Assembly (NCBI GenBank): GCA_050261675.1
Contig: JBLNDO010000036.1
Location: 1-18,788, forward strand
Reading direction: 5' to 3'
Length of the DNA: 18,788 nucleotides
DNA from: DASUBN01 sp050261675
Lineage (GTDB): Bacteria; Pseudomonadota; Gammaproteobacteria; Natronospirales; REEB76
In this document: piece after piece, positions 6,225 to 13,780 of the stretch
Numbering within the stretch: the stretch's first letter is position 1
How the letters are laid out: every line of letters begins with the position of its first letter
Notes under the pieces: generated by a model
Seen by the model: the letters and a program-made list of their open reading frames with translations, nothing else
Databases searched by the model: none
Told to the model about the DNA's origin: nothing
Translations under genes and position numbers: made by a program

Positions 6225-6429
6225 GGCGTTGTTCCTCGTCGGCGGGCTGCTTCTGGCCCAGCACGTAGGCGTAGAGTTCCGGGTCCTGCAGATCAAGCAG
6301 TGCGCGGAACGCTCCCTGCTCCGTCTCGCTCGTATCGGAATAGCGGCTGTCCAGGTAGCCCGTCAACAGCAAATCCAGCTCTTTCATTCCCCGGCGGCAT
6401 TTCCAGCGGAGTTTCTGGAGCTCGGACAT
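6193..6429 (-). CDS. sdhE: FAD assembly factor SdhE (YgfY)
   Basis: Small cytoplasmic factor that promotes covalent FAD attachment to SdhA (and FrdA). It is 78 residues, within the usual 80-90 range. The N-terminal KLRWKCRRGMKELD contains the conserved RGxxE motif (R13-G14-M15-K16-E17) required for flavinylation, followed by the family pattern FRALLDLQDPELYAYVLGQ. Its ATG is 7 bp after the sdhB stop, with a short GGA in the gap. It is thus co-transcribed with the complex II genes. In E. coli it lies away from sdhCDAB, so this linkage directly supports its function. Its 3' end overlaps ygfX. Confidence 0.95.
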   Translation of the reverse strand: MSELQKLRWKCRRGMKELDLLLTGYLDSRYSDTSETEQGAFRALLDLQDPELYAYVLGQKQPADEEQRRVIDALRRTP

Positions 6430-6436
6430 TCCGCAC

Positions 6437-7222
6437 TTAATGCTGCCGCTCGGCCAAGAGCTTCTTGATTTCCGCGATGGCCTTGGCGGGGTTGAGCCCC
6501 TTCGGGCAGGTGCGGGTGCAGTTCATGATGGTGTGGCAGCGGTAGAGCTTGAAGGGGTCCTCCAGCTCGTCCAGGCGCGCGCCGGTGTCCTCGTCGCGGC
6601 TGTCGACGATCCAGCGGTAGGCCTGGAGCAGGATGGCGGGCCCGAGGTACCGGTCGGGGTTCCACCAGTAGCTGGGACAGCTCGTGGAGCAGCAGGCGCA
6701 GAGGATGCACTCGTAGAGGCCGTCCAGCTTGGCGCGCTCCTCCTTGGACTGGAGACGCTCCCGGTCCGGCGGCGCCGACTGGGTCCGGATCCAGGGCTTG
6801 ATGGAGGCGTATTGGGCGTAGAAATGGGTCAGGTCCGGCACCAGATCCTTCACCACCCGCATGTGCGGCAGCGGGTAGACGCGGGCCTCGCCCTTGATCT
6901 CGGAGCAAGCCTTGGTGCAGGCGAGCGTATTGGTGCCGTCGATGTTCATGGCGCAGGAACCGCAGATGCCCTCGCGGCAGGAACGGCGCAGCGTCAGGGT
7001 CGGGTCGATCTCGTTCTTGATCTTGAGCAGGGCGTCCAGGACCATGGGCCCGCACTTGTCCATGTCCACCTCGTAGGTGTCCATGCGCGGGTTCTCGCCG
7101 CTGTCCGGGTCGTAGCGGTACACCCGGAAGCGCTTGACGTTCTTCGCGTCCGCGGCGGCCTTGAAGGTCTTGCCTTCCTTCTTCTTGTAATTCGAGTTCT
7201 TGGGCAGCAGGAATTCGGCCAT
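6437..7222 (-). CDS. sdhB: Succinate dehydrogenase iron-sulfur subunit (SdhB)
   Basis: Electron-transfer subunit of complex II carrying three Fe-S clusters between SdhA's FAD and the quinone site. It is 261 residues. Cysteines for [2Fe-2S] are C82, C87, C90 and C102 (CREGICGSC). The [4Fe-4S]/[3Fe-4S] ligands are C172, C175, C178, C182 (CILCACCSTSCP) and C229, C235, C239 (CHTIMNCTRTCP). An LYR tripeptide (216-218 region, FKLYRCH) precedes C229. The N-terminal extension starting MAEFLLPKNS is typical of the alphaproteobacterial/mitochondrial form; E. coli SdhB is about 238 residues. The ATG follows TGAGGA within the 9-bp gap after the sdhA stop, a good ribosome-binding site. Confidence 0.97.
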   Translation of the reverse strand: MAEFLLPKNSNYKKKEGKTFKAAADAKNVKRFRVYRYDPDSGENPRMDTYEVDMDKCGPMVLDALLKIKNEIDPTLTLRRSCREGICGSCAMNIDGTNTLACTKACSEIKGEARVYPLPHMRVVKDLVPDLTHFYAQYASIKPWIRTQSAPPDRERLQSKEERAKLDGLYECILCACCSTSCPSYWWNPDRYLGPAILLQAYRWIVDSRDEDTGARLDELEDPFKLYRCHTIMNCTRTCPKGLNPAKAIAEIKKLLAERQH

Positions 7223-7231
7223 GTCTCGTCC

Positions 7232-9019
7232 TCAGTAGACGCGCTTCTTCGGCGGAATGGTCTGGACTTCGTTTGTCATGGTGTTGAGATGCACCGGGCG
7301 GTAATCGAGCTTCACCGCGCCCTTGTCGTCCATCCAGGCGAGGGTGTGCTTCATCCAGTTCTTGTCGTCCCGCTCCGGGAAATCCTCGCGGGCGTGGGCG
7401 CCGCGGCTTTCCTGGCGGTTCAGGGCGCCGGCCATGGTCGCGGTGGCGCTGCCCAGGAGGTTCTCGAGCTCCAGGGTTTCCACGAGGTCGCTGTTCCAGA
7501 TGAGGGAACGGTCGCTCACCTTCACGTGCTGGAAGGAGTCGTATACCTGCTTCAGGCGTGCCTTGCCTTCCTCCAGGGATTTGCCGGTGCGGAACACGGC
7601 GGCGTCTGATTGCATGACCTTCTGCATGCGCAGCCGGACCTGGGCGGTGGGCTCAGCGCCGTTGGCATTGCGCAGGCGGTCGAAGCGTGCAAGCACCTTG
7701 TCCGTGGCTTCCTTGGGGAAGCTGCGGGGAGTCTTGCCGGGCTTCACGGTCTCGGCGCAGCGGTGGGCGGCGGAACGGCCGAAGACCACGAGGTCCAGGA
7801 GCGAATTCGACCCCAGGCGGTTGGCGCCGTGCACCGACACGCAGGCGGCCTCGCCGATGGCCATCAGGCCCGGGACCACCGCGTCTGGGTTCCCGGCCTT
7901 CAGGGTCAGGGCCTCACCGTGGTAATTGGTGGGGATGCCGCCCATGTTGTAGTGCACCGTGGGCAGCACCGGGATGGGCTGCTTGGTCACGTCCACGCCG
8001 GCGAAGATGCGCGCGCTCTCGGCGATGCCCGGCAGGCGCTCGTGGATCACCTCGGGGCCCAGGTGCTCGAGATGCAGGTGGATGTGGTCCTTCTCGGGGC
8101 CCACACCGCGGCCCTCGCGGATCTCGATGGTCATGGAACGGGAGACCACGTCGCGGGAGGCGAGATCCTTGGCGTTGGGCGCGTAGCGTTCCATGAAGCG
8201 CTCGCCGGACGAATTGGTGAGGTACCCGCCCTCGCCGCGCACGCCCTCGGTGATGAGGCAGCCAGCGCCGTAGATGCCCGTGGGATGGAACTGCACGAAC
8301 TCCATGTCCTGCAGCGGCAAGCCCGCGCGCAGCACCATGCCGTTGCCGTCGCCGGTGCAGGTATGGGCGGAGGTGCAGGAGAAATACGCCCGGCCGTAAC
8401 CGCCGGTGGCGAGGATGGTCTGCTGGGCGATGAAGCGATGCAGCGTTCCGGTGGCGAGATCCCACGCCACCACACCGCGGCACACCTCGCCCTCCATGAG
8501 CAGGTCCAGTGCGAAGTACTCGACGAAGAACTCCGCCTGGTGCTTCAGGCTCTGTTGGTAGAGGGTATGCAGCATGGCGTGACCGGTGCGGTCCGCGGCG
8601 GCGCAGGTGCGCTGTGCGGTCCCCTCACCGAAGCGCGTGGTCATGCCGCCGAAGGGGCGCTGGTAGATCTTGCCATCCTCGGTGCGGGAGAACGGCACGC
8701 CGTAGTGCTCCAGTTCGATGACCGCCTGGGGCGCTTCCTTGCACATGTATTCGATGGCGTCTTGGTCGCCGAGCCAGTCGGAACCCTTGACGGTGTCGTA
8801 CATGTGCCAGCGCCAGTCGTCCTCGCCCATGTTGCCGAGGGCCGCGCTGATGCCGCCCTGGGCCGCGACCGTATGGCTGCGGGTGGGGAACACCTTGGTG
8901 ATACAGGCCGTGGAGAGCCCCGCCTCCGCCAGGCCGAAGGTGGCGCGCAGGCCGGCGCCCCCCGCCCCCACCACCACCACGTCGTAGATATGATCGACCG
9001 TCTTGTAGGCTTGGCTCAC
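7232..9019 (-). CDS. sdhA: Succinate dehydrogenase flavoprotein subunit (SdhA)
   Basis: Catalytic subunit of complex II, oxidising succinate to fumarate; membrane-associated on the cytoplasmic side. It is 595 residues. The Rossmann motif GAGGAG is at 18-23. H49 in FPTRSHTVAAQGG is the covalent FAD attachment site. Downstream are QFHPTGIYGAG, ASRDVVSRSM with the catalytic arginine region, HYNMGGIPTN and SVHGANRLGSNSLLD. I place the start at the GTG 9019-9017: it is one base after the sdhD stop, preceded by GGAG at 6-nt spacing, and gives the family's usual N-terminus (SQAYKTVDH). The frame stays open for 26 more codons into sdhD, but that extension has no homology and should be ignored. Sequence resembles the alphaproteobacterial/mitochondrial type. 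Confidence 0.97.
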   Translation of the reverse strand: MSQAYKTVDHIYDVVVVGAGGAGLRATFGLAEAGLSTACITKVFPTRSHTVAAQGGISAALGNMGEDDWRWHMYDTVKGSDWLGDQDAIEYMCKEAPQAVIELEHYGVPFSRTEDGKIYQRPFGGMTTRFGEGTAQRTCAAADRTGHAMLHTLYQQSLKHQAEFFVEYFALDLLMEGEVCRGVVAWDLATGTLHRFIAQQTILATGGYGRAYFSCTSAHTCTGDGNGMVLRAGLPLQDMEFVQFHPTGIYGAGCLITEGVRGEGGYLTNSSGERFMERYAPNAKDLASRDVVSRSMTIEIREGRGVGPEKDHIHLHLEHLGPEVIHERLPGIAESARIFAGVDVTKQPIPVLPTVHYNMGGIPTNYHGEALTLKAGNPDAVVPGLMAIGEAACVSVHGANRLGSNSLLDLVVFGRSAAHRCAETVKPGKTPRSFPKEATDKVLARFDRLRNANGAEPTAQVRLRMQKVMQSDAAVFRTGKSLEEGKARLKQVYDSFQHVKVSDRSLIWNSDLVETLELENLLGSATATMAGALNRQESRGAHAREDFPERDDKNWMKHTLAWMDDKGAVKLDYRPVHLNTMTNEVQTIPPKKRVY

Positions 9020-9020
9020 G

Positions 9021-9401
9021 TCAGGCTCCGAAGGCGATGCGCAGGGCGGTGAAGATGCCCGCCGCAGCGAGCAGGACCGCGGCAAACTTGATGGCAAGCA
9101 GCGTGGCGATCTTGAGCCACTCCGTGTGCACGTAGTCCTCCACCACCACCTGCACGCCGAGGTAGGCGTGGTAGAAGAGCGTTCCCAGGAAGAGGCTCAG
9201 CAGCACCGCAACGGTGGGCGTGTGCAGCCAGTTCACCGCCACCACGTAATCCGCGTGGGTGAGCTGCACAGCGCACACCGCGAACCACAGGCTCAAGGGA
9301 ATGAGCGCCACGGCGGTGACGCGCTGCGCCCACCAGTGGGCCGTGCCCTGTTTCGCCGAGCCCAGGCCGCGGGCCTGTCCCAAGGGAGTGCGGAAGCTCA
9401 T
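9021..9401 (-). CDS. sdhD: Succinate dehydrogenase membrane anchor subunit (SdhD)
   Basis: Membrane anchor that with SdhC binds heme b and ubiquinone. The 126-residue product has three transmembrane helices, at about 28-48, 62-84 and 97-121. FYHAYLGVQVVVEDYVH gives the predicted heme ligand H78 and the quinone-site D89-Y90 pair. The N-terminal GSAKQGTAHWWAQRVTA is typical of alphaproteobacterial-type SdhD. The ATG overlaps the sdhC stop by 4 bases (ATGA) and follows a strong AGGAGGTG, inside sdhC. The frame is open far upstream (to 9662), but that part is the antisense-phase shadow of sdhC. The sdhA GTG starts one base after its stop, so translation is likely coupled through sdhC-D-A. Confidence 0.93.
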   Translation of the reverse strand: MSFRTPLGQARGLGSAKQGTAHWWAQRVTAVALIPLSLWFAVCAVQLTHADYVVAVNWLHTPTVAVLLSLFLGTLFYHAYLGVQVVVEDYVHTEWLKIATLLAIKFAAVLLAAAGIFTALRIAFGA

Positions 9402-9787
9402 GCCACACCTCCTGCGTAGGCCATGTAGAGCGTGATGCCGGTGAGCAACAGTGCTGCCACCCACACGGTGTAGCCCGTCTGGTAGAGCGTCTTGATCTCG
9501 AAGCCCCAGCCCGCATCCCAGGCGAGATGCCGGATGCCGTTGCAGAGATGGTAGAAGAGCGAGAAGGTCCAGCCCCAGAGCAGGACTTGGCCGATCCAGG
9601 TACCGAACAGCGTCTGCGCGTCCGCGTAGGCGCCGGGGCCCATGCCCGCCGCCACCAGCCAATACACCAGGGCCAGGGTCCCCACCGCCAGCGCCACGCC
9701 GGTGGCGCGGTGCAGAATGGACATGGTCATGGTGATCTGCCAGCGGTAGATCCCGAGGTGCGGCGACAGCGGTCTGTTATCGGCCAT
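9398..9787 (-). CDS. sdhC: Succinate dehydrogenase cytochrome b556 subunit (SdhC)
   Basis: Cytochrome b subunit of complex II. It is 129 residues, with the N-terminal signature RPLSPHLGIYRWQITM followed by SILHRATG, whose S23 and R27 correspond to the quinone-site serine and arginine of the E. coli enzyme. Three transmembrane helices lie at about 27-48, 62-84 and 104-126. H80 in FYHLCNGIRH is the predicted heme b ligand. The ATG is preceded by AAAGGTGAAG, with 12 bp between the stop of the SDHAF4-like gene and this start. It overlaps sdhD by 4 bases. Confidence 0.95.
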   Translation of the reverse strand: MADNRPLSPHLGIYRWQITMTMSILHRATGVALAVGTLALVYWLVAAGMGPGAYADAQTLFGTWIGQVLLWGWTFSLFYHLCNGIRHLAWDAGWGFEIKTLYQTGYTVWVAALLLTGITLYMAYAGGVA

Positions 9788-9799
9788 GCTTCACCTTTA

Positions 9800-9964
9800 C
9801 TAAAAATCTATGCAGCGACCGTTCTTTTCCCAATCGCCGTAACGCGTGGGCTCGGGTCCCTTGGGACCGCCGATCTCTTTAGGGCGCTCAGGTGTTTTGG
9901 GAGTGACCGTCTCCCGCGGAGGCGCGTCCGGAGCCGGCTTGTTCTTGGTTTCCTGCTGGGACAT
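9800..9964 (-). CDS. SDHAF4-like succinate dehydrogenase assembly factor (DUF1674)
   Basis: A 54-residue soluble protein whose second half, EIGGPKGPEPTRYGDWEKNG then RCIDF, is the diagnostic DUF1674 motif of SDHAF4/Sdh8. In yeast, flies and mammals, that protein binds flavinylated SDHA and aids its joining to SDHB. The first half is polar and Pro/Lys-rich, probably disordered. I start it at the ATG 9964-9962, preceded by AAGG at good spacing. The in-frame ATG at 9988 would add eight residues, but it overlaps the likely promoter. It is the first gene of the SDH operon, immediately upstream of sdhC. Finding it in an operon that also contains sdhE is notable. The family call is strong; bacterial function is inferred from eukaryotic homologues. 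Confidence 0.9.
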   Translation of the reverse strand: MSQQETKNKPAPDAPPRETVTPKTPERPKEIGGPKGPEPTRYGDWEKNGRCIDF

Positions 9965-9988
9965 GGGAAGACCTTTTGCTATATGCAT

Positions 9989-9994
9989 ATTTTA
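9989..9994 (-). promoter_or_regulatory. Possible -10 element of the SDH operon
   Basis: TAAAAT on the minus strand (5 of 6 matches to TATAAT) lies 24 bp before the chosen SDHAF4-like start. This predicts a short leader that would just include the AAGG ribosome-binding site. No good -35 is seen at 16-18 bp. The 90-bp region between this gene and ygfZ must hold both divergent promoters. A nearby GGCC-GGGGT-GGCC repeat (about 10003-10015) could bind a regulator, but this is weak. Confidence 0.3.
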
Positions 9995-10054
9995 CACCCA
10001 AAGGCCGGGGTGGCCGGAACCCCTTGACCGAACGGTTAGAATGGAAGCATCGCC

Positions 10055-10969
10055 ATGCCGCCTCATGACACCATCCTGGTGGACCTGTCCTACAAGGGAC
10101 TGATCCGCGCGAGCGGTCCCGACTCGGTTGCGTTCCTGCAGGGACAGCTCAGCACCGATATCGAGCAACTCACACCCGCCGCGAGCCAACTCAGTTCCTG
10201 GAGTAACGCCAAGGGGCGGGTCGTGGCGGTGCTGCGACTGTTCCGCCGCGACGACCACATCTACATGGCGCTTGCAGCCAGCCTGAAAAGCACGGTCCTG
10301 AAGCGGCTGTCCATGTACGTGCTGCGCTCCAAGGTCACGCTCGCGGATTCCGGCGACGAGATCTCGACGCTGGGCCTCATCGGGGACGGTGCGGCCGCCC
10401 TCCTCAGCGGAGCCGGCATACCAGTGCCGCCTCGGGTGAACGACGTCACCCGCGTGGACGGCATCCAGACCGTACGCCTGCATGGTGAACTGCCTCGGTA
10501 CGCGATCTACGGCGACAATGAAGCCCTCGGCACACTCAGACAGCGCTGGCAGGGGGCGGCGACGCCGGGCAACGAGGACCTCTGGGCCCTGCACAAGGTC
10601 CTGGCCGGCGAGCCCACAGTCTATGCCGAGACGTCCGAGCATTTCGTGGCCCAGATGCTGGGGCTCGACGAGCTCGGCGGCATCGACTACAAGAAGGGCT
10701 GCTACATCGGCCAGGAAGTCATCGCCCGGGCCCATTACCGGGGCGGCGTGAAACGCCACCTGGCGCGGGCCGAGAGCCGCAGCACCGCCCACCTGAAACC
10801 CGGAACGGATATCCATGCCCTGGGCCAGGAGTCGCCCGTGGCGGAAGTGGTGGACGCCCGCATGGATGCCCGCGGCGTCTGGCAGATGCTGGTAGTGGTG
10901 CAGGACGATTTCCGGGACGCGGATCTGATGCACGGAGCCGGCGGTGCGCCGGTGACGCTCGTCAGTTGA
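10055..10969 (+). CDS. ygfZ: Folate-binding protein YgfZ (IBA57/GcvT-like)
   Basis: Tetrahydrofolate-dependent protein of the GcvT fold that supports assembly or repair of certain [4Fe-4S] enzymes, including MiaB; the mitochondrial counterpart is IBA57. It is 304 residues. The hallmark motif KGCYIGQE occurs at 214-221 with the conserved cysteine C216, followed by VIARAHYRG. The N-terminal half shows LQGQLSTDIEQL and SSWSNAKGRVVA, typical of the family. The ATG has GGAAG 8 nt upstream. It diverges from the SDH operon, whose SdhB is an Fe-S protein. Its last 8 bases overlap the end of the convergent RNA methyltransferase gene, so no terminator fits between them. Confidence 0.95.
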   Translation: MPPHDTILVDLSYKGLIRASGPDSVAFLQGQLSTDIEQLTPAASQLSSWSNAKGRVVAVLRLFRRDDHIYMALAASLKSTVLKRLSMYVLRSKVTLADSGDEISTLGLIGDGAAALLSGAGIPVPPRVNDVTRVDGIQTVRLHGELPRYAIYGDNEALGTLRQRWQGAATPGNEDLWALHKVLAGEPTVYAETSEHFVAQMLGLDELGGIDYKKGCYIGQEVIARAHYRGGVKRHLARAESRSTAHLKPGTDIHALGQESPVAEVVDARMDARGVWQMLVVVQDDFRDADLMHGAGGAPVTLVS

Positions 10970-12272
10970 GCTTGCGTCGCATCGCAAGGGCGTAAAAGCC
11001 ATCCGTTCCGTGTTGGTGCGTCAGCAGACGCAGCGACCCGCTCTCTCCGAAAGCGTGGTCCAACTTCACCGCTTGCCTTTCGAGAATCCCGCCAGCGGGG
11101 ATCACCTCGAATTGCGGATGAGCCGTCAGGAAGGCATGGGTGACGGCACCGTTTTCTTCTTCCAGCAGACTGCAGGTGGCGTAGACCAAGCGGCCGCCGG
11201 GTTTCACCAGCTTGCTTGCCGCCTCCAGGATGCGGGCCTGGGTCTGGGTGAGCAGATCGAGGTCGATGGGCCGCCACTTGATGTCCGGGTTGCGGCGCAG
11301 GGTCCCGGTGCCGGAACACGGCGCATCCACCAGCACCGCGTCCATCGTCCCTTCCAGCTTCCTGAGGGCAGGATCGTGCTCGTCGCGGATGGGGAAGGAC
11401 TGGGCGTTATAGGCGCCGGCCCGGGCGAGACGCGGCTTCAAACGCTCCAAGCGCTTGGCGGAGATGTCGCAGGCATAGAGCGCGCCGGTGTTCTGCATCA
11501 TGGCCGCCAGAGCAAGAGTCTTGCCGCCGGCGCCGGCGCAGAAATCCATGACTTTCTCCTTCGGCGCCGCCTCGGTCATAAGCGCCAGCAACTGGCTCCC
11601 CTCGTCCTGCAGCTCGAACAGGCCCTCCTGGAACTCCGTGGTGTTGAACAGGGGACCGCGTTTGTCCCGTTGCAGGCCCATGGGCGAATACTTCATGGGC
11701 TCGCAGGGGTTGCCGGACTCCGCGAGACGTTTGGCCAAAGTATCCCTGTCGGTGCGCAGCGTGTTGGTGCGTATGCCTACTGGGGCGGGACGGTTCAGGG
11801 CTTCGCTTAAGGCGACAGCCTCCGTTTCGCCGTACTGGGCCTTAAGCTTCTCCGAGAGCCATTCCGGCATGTTGATGCGCGCACTGAAGGGCATGTCCGC
11901 CGTCTTCACCGCGCGGACACGCGTCACCAGGGCTTCTGCGTCCTTGAAGCCCGCTTCATCCAGGGCCCGGGCGCTCCAGCCGGAGTATTTCAATAAATAC
12001 GTCGCCACCAACCAGCGGGCATGATCTTCGGCGGCGAGCTTTCCGGGAAGACAAGGGGCCATGAGGAATTCCAGCTCGCCCTTGCGGCGCAGGCAACCAT
12101 AGACCGTCTCCGCGGCGAAGGCCCGGTCCTTGGAACCCATCTGGCGGTGGGCGCGGAAGTACTGATCGATAAGATGGTCAGCGGGAGATCGCGATTCCGA
12201 GAGTATGGCTCTCAGGATCTCGGATGCTTGGTTCAGGCGTGCACGCCCATAACGTGTCTCGGGCGTGTTCAT
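10962..12272 (-). CDS. RsmB/NOP-family RNA (cytosine-5) methyltransferase
   Basis: A SAM-dependent enzyme predicted to make m5C in rRNA. It is 436 residues, close to E. coli RsmB (429). Residues about 15-100 resemble the NusB-like N-terminal domain. The methyltransferase domain has the SAM-binding DFCAGAGGKT at 243-252, the motif IV DAPCSGTG with C319, and the catalytic motif VI ATCSLLEEEN with C367. Two cysteines in these positions are the hallmark of m5C RNA methyltransferases. It could be RsmB itself (16S C967) or a related NOP-family enzyme; I therefore give no symbol. It follows lysS by 7 bp and is the last gene of the RpfE-recJ-prfB-lysS operon. Confidence 0.92.
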   Translation of the reverse strand: MNTPETRYGRARLNQASEILRAILSESRSPADHLIDQYFRAHRQMGSKDRAFAAETVYGCLRRKGELEFLMAPCLPGKLAAEDHARWLVATYLLKYSGWSARALDEAGFKDAEALVTRVRAVKTADMPFSARINMPEWLSEKLKAQYGETEAVALSEALNRPAPVGIRTNTLRTDRDTLAKRLAESGNPCEPMKYSPMGLQRDKRGPLFNTTEFQEGLFELQDEGSQLLALMTEAAPKEKVMDFCAGAGGKTLALAAMMQNTGALYACDISAKRLERLKPRLARAGAYNAQSFPIRDEHDPALRKLEGTMDAVLVDAPCSGTGTLRRNPDIKWRPIDLDLLTQTQARILEAASKLVKPGGRLVYATCSLLEEENGAVTHAFLTAHPQFEVIPAGGILERQAVKLDHAFGESGSLRLLTHQHGTDGFYALAMRRKLN

Positions 12273-12279
12273 GGAACTC

Positions 12280-13761
12280 TTATTCGGGTCGCATCAGCGG
12301 GAACAGGATTACGTCGCGGATAGACGGCGAATCGGTGAACAGCATCACGAGGCGGTCGATGCCGATGCCTTCGCCTGCCGTGGGCGGCATGCCGTATTCC
12401 AGGGCACGCACGTAGTCCGCGTCGTAGAACATGGCTTCCTGGTCGCCGGCGTCTTTCTGGGCCACCTGGGCCTTGAAGCGCTCCGCCTGGTCCTCCGGGT
12501 CGTTGAGTTCGGAGAAGCCGTTGGCGATCTCCCGGCCGCCCACGTAGAACTCGAAGCGGTCCACCAGGAAGGAATCGCTGTCCTTCCGGCGGGAGAGCGG
12601 CGAGACCTCCGCCGGATAGTCGACGATGAAGGTGGGCTGCTTCAGGTCCTGCTCTACCGTGTGCTCGAAGAGGGTGAACTGCAGCTTGCCGGCGCCCCAG
12701 GATTGCATATAGCTGAGCTTGCGCTGGTCGAAGATGGAGCGCAGGTAGGCCACGTCCCGGATCTTGGACGCATTGAGCTTGTTGGCCACGGTGATGGCCT
12801 GTTCCACGGAGATACGCTTGAAGGCGGAACCGAAATCGTAGGTCTCGCCCTGATAGGTGATCTGGTTGTTGCCCTTGAGCGCCGTGGCCAGGCTGCGCAT
12901 GAGGCTCTCGGTCAGGTCCATCAGGTCCACGTAGGTGGAGTAGGCCTGGTAGAACTCCATCATGGTGAATTCGGGGTTGTGGCGGGTGGACACGCCCTCG
13001 TTGCGGAAATTGCGGTTGATCTCGTAGACCCGCTCGAAGCCGCCCACCACCAGGCGCTTGAGATAAAGCTCTGGTGCGATGCGCAGGTACAGGTCCATGT
13101 CCAGGGTGTTGTGGTGGGTGATGAAGGGCCGCGCCGCGGCACCGCCCGGGATGGGCTGCATCATGGGCGTCTCCACCTCGAGATACCCCAGGGCATTCAT
13201 GAAGTCCCGCAGATGCTGCACGATGCGGGTGCGGGTGCGGAATACCTCCGCCGACTCCGGGTTCATGATGAGGTCGAGGTAGCGCTGGCGGTAGCGGGTC
13301 TCGGTGTCCGCGAGGCCGTGGAACTTCTCCGGCAGCGGCAGGAGCGACTTGGAGATGAGCCGGGCCTTCTCGGCCCGCACCGAGAGTTCGCCGGTCTTGG
13401 TCTTGAAGAGCTCCCCTTCGGCGGCGACGATGTCGCCCATGTCCCAGGCCTTGAAGTCCTCGTAGACGTCGCCCAGCGCGTCCTTCTGCAGGAAGAGCTG
13501 CAGACGGCCGGAACTGTCCTGGACGTGGGCGAAGCTCGCCTTGCCCATGATGCGCTTCGCCATCATGCGGCCGGCCACCTTCACGCGGATGTGCTCCTGC
13601 TCCAGGGACTCGGGGCTGCGGTTGCCGTAGAGGCCATGGAGGTCCGCCGCCAGGGCGTCCCGGTGCACGTCGTTGGGGAAGGCCTGGCCTTTCTCTCTCA
13701 GCTTCGCGAGCTTTTCGCGGCGTTGCTGGATGATTGAATTTTCGTCTTGTTGATCGGCCAT
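12280..13761 (-). CDS. lysS: Lysyl-tRNA synthetase, class II (LysS)
   Basis: Charges tRNA-Lys with lysine. It is 493 residues, the usual bacterial class II length. The N-terminal OB-fold anticodon-binding domain (about 55-150) contains VKVAGRMMAKRIMGKASFAHVQD. The catalytic core has motif 1 around FMNALGYLEVETPMM, motif 2 FRNEGVSTRHNPEFTMMEFY, and motif 3 GEGIGIDRLVMLF near the C-terminus. GGREIANGFSELND marks the lysine-binding region. The ATG is preceded by GGGGAAAA. It lies 19 bp after prfB, a pairing conserved in many bacteria, including E. coli. Confidence 0.98.
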   Translation of the reverse strand: MADQQDENSIIQQRREKLAKLREKGQAFPNDVHRDALAADLHGLYGNRSPESLEQEHIRVKVAGRMMAKRIMGKASFAHVQDSSGRLQLFLQKDALGDVYEDFKAWDMGDIVAAEGELFKTKTGELSVRAEKARLISKSLLPLPEKFHGLADTETRYRQRYLDLIMNPESAEVFRTRTRIVQHLRDFMNALGYLEVETPMMQPIPGGAAARPFITHHNTLDMDLYLRIAPELYLKRLVVGGFERVYEINRNFRNEGVSTRHNPEFTMMEFYQAYSTYVDLMDLTESLMRSLATALKGNNQITYQGETYDFGSAFKRISVEQAITVANKLNASKIRDVAYLRSIFDQRKLSYMQSWGAGKLQFTLFEHTVEQDLKQPTFIVDYPAEVSPLSRRKDSDSFLVDRFEFYVGGREIANGFSELNDPEDQAERFKAQVAQKDAGDQEAMFYDADYVRALEYGMPPTAGEGIGIDRLVMLFTDSPSIRDVILFPLMRPE

Positions 13762-13780
13762 GGTTTTCCCCGGCAGGCGC

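Noticed and set aside
7610..9052. 480-codon plus-strand open frame opposite sdhA
   Set aside because: Antisense shadow with the same HG/VL-rich composition as the other mirrors; sdhA motifs on the minus strand are decisive.
9402..9662. 213-residue SdhD
   Set aside because: The added part is sdhC in another frame; a strong ribosome-binding site precedes the ATG at 9401.
10024..10042. ygfZ promoter from TTGACC and TAGAAT
   Set aside because: The spacing between them is 7 bp, and TAGAAT used alone would start transcription at or after the ribosome-binding site.
12265..13737. 490-codon plus-strand open frame opposite lysS
   Set aside because: Antisense shadow; LysRS motifs 2 and 3 are on the minus strand.
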